Source: Alphaproteobacteria bacterium
GTDB lineage: Bacteria > Pseudomonadota > Alphaproteobacteria > Reyranellales > Reyranellaceae
Direction: 5' to 3'
Length of the DNA: 5,458 nucleotides
NCBI GenBank assembly: GCA_013290035.1
Contig: JABCYT010000290.1
Coordinates: 1 to 5,458, forward strand
Part shown: positions 4,833 to 5,458 of the stretch, piece by piece
How the letters are laid out: every line of letters starts with the position of its first letter
Numbering within the stretch: position 1 is the first letter of the stretch
Position numbers and translations under genes: made by a program
Notes under the pieces: model-generated
The model's input: only the letters and a program-made list of their open reading frames with translations
Told to the model about the DNA's origin: nothing
Database searches by the model: none

Positions 4833-5458
4833 ATGAGCGACGCGAGTAGCCAATCCCAGGGTGTCCCTTCGCCGGTCGATTTCGTCGCGCTGTCGGCGGG
4901 ACGGACGATCGGGCGCTATGAGGTCGTCTCCGTCCTCGGGCAGGGCGGCTTCGGCATCACGTACCGGGCGCGCGACAGCCAGCTCGGCCGCGAGGTCGCG
5001 ATCAAGGAATACCTGCCGCTGGCGCTTGCCGTGCGCCAGGACGGCACGACCGTGCTGCCGCGCTCAACCGGTGCCGCCGAGGATTTCACCTGGGGTCGCG
5101 AGCGCTTCGTGGCCGAAGGCCGCACCCTTGCCAGCCTGCAGGACGCACCCGCCATCGTGCGGGTGTTCGACTTTCTCGAGGCCAACGGCACGGCCTATAT
5201 CGTCATGCAGCTGCTGGCGGGCGAGACCTTGGAAAGCCGGCTGAAACGGAATGGGCCGCTAAAGCCGGCCGAGATCGATCGCATCCTGTGGCCGCTGCTC
5301 GACGGGCTGGAGCGGGTCCACAACGCGGGCTTCCTGCATCGCGACATCAAGCCGGCCAACATCCTGCTCGATGACGCGGGCAACCCGACCTTGATCGATT
5401 TCGGCGCGTCGCGTGCGGCAATAGCGGGCCGCAGCACGGCCCTGACGGCGATCTTCAC
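4833..5458 (+). CDS. Second Hanks-type Ser/Thr protein kinase, N-terminal part (runs off the right edge)
   Basis: The first 208 codons of a kinase paralogous to the one at 2336. Seen: a short leader MSDASSQSQGVPSPVDFVAL, glycine loop GQGGFGIT (36-43), K58 in AIKEYLP, helix-C Glu in FVAEGRTLASL, HRDIKPAN (169-176), DFG (189-191) and the start of the activation segment (LTAIFT, ending at 208). Over about 193 aligned residues it differs from the first kinase at about 34 positions, roughly 80% identity, with no gaps. The leader is ten residues shorter. The ATG at 4833 matches the MSD start of its neighbour; GAGGG is only three bases upstream and is caught in a hairpin. Whether it also has a membrane segment and an SNase-like C-terminus cannot be seen. 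It phosphorylates Ser/Thr of unknown targets, possibly shared with the first kinase. Confidence 0.93.
   Translation, partial: MSDASSQSQGVPSPVDFVALSAGRTIGRYEVVSVLGQGGFGITYRARDSQLGREVAIKEYLPLALAVRQDGTTVLPRSTGAAEDFTWGRERFVAEGRTLASLQDAPAIVRVFDFLEANGTAYIVMQLLAGETLESRLKRNGPLKPAEIDRILWPLLDGLERVHNAGFLHRDIKPANILLDDAGNPTLIDFGASRAAIAGRSTALTAIF
5315..5389 (+). repeat. 75-bp perfect repeat, copy 2 (within the second kinase gene)
   Basis: Identical to 2848-2922 at an offset of 2467 bp and in the same orientation. The homologous 37-bp block upstream is at 5275-5311. Direct repeats of this length are substrates for gene conversion or for deletion of the intervening DNA, including the rest of the first kinase gene and the whole lipoprotein gene. 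Confidence 0.85.

Overview
The window reads as chromosomal DNA from a GC-rich Alphaproteobacterium. The basis is strong G/C preference at third codon positions, a rhizobial-type class III nucleotide cyclase, a DmdC-like acyl-CoA dehydrogenase and long tandem protein kinases. Genus is not decidable by eye; a Rhodospirillales or Hyphomicrobiales relative is a guess. Almost all of the sequence is coding. No tRNA, rRNA, CRISPR array, insertion sequence or replication origin was seen.

Layout. Positions 1-576, minus strand: the N-terminal 192 codons of a DmdC-like acyl-CoA dehydrogenase that runs off the left edge. Positions 577-648: a short divergent intergenic region with small inverted and direct repeats. 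From 649 everything runs on the plus strand. An enoyl-CoA hydratase/isomerase-family protein (649-1422) lacks both canonical catalytic glutamates. It is followed after 12 nt by a class III cyclase-FHA fusion (1435-2322). After 13 nt comes a membrane Ser/Thr kinase (2336-4201) with a coiled coil and a degenerate staphylococcal-nuclease-like domain outside the membrane. A glycine-zipper lipoprotein (4198-4743) overlaps the kinase stop codon by 4 nt. After an 89-nt gap with two RNA hairpins, a second kinase (4833 to beyond 5458) begins; it is about 80% identical to the first over the shared kinase region.

How the genes may work together (inference). The divergent acyl-CoA dehydrogenase and crotonase suggest an acyl-CoA catabolic unit. 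The cyclase-FHA, kinase, lipoprotein and second kinase look like an envelope-linked signalling cassette. The kinase's extracytoplasmic SNase-like domain could sense an envelope signal, possibly through the co-translated outer-membrane lipoprotein. The cytoplasmic kinase domains would phosphorylate targets on threonine, and the FHA domain is the obvious candidate reader of that phosphothreonine, which could in turn control cyclase output. The crotonase is packed tightly against the cassette, so metabolism and signalling may share a transcript.

Most notable observations: the kinase-TM-coiled coil-SNase-like architecture, altered substrate-contact residues in the cyclase, the crotonase without its glutamates, and a hairpin that buries the ribosome binding site of the second kinase.
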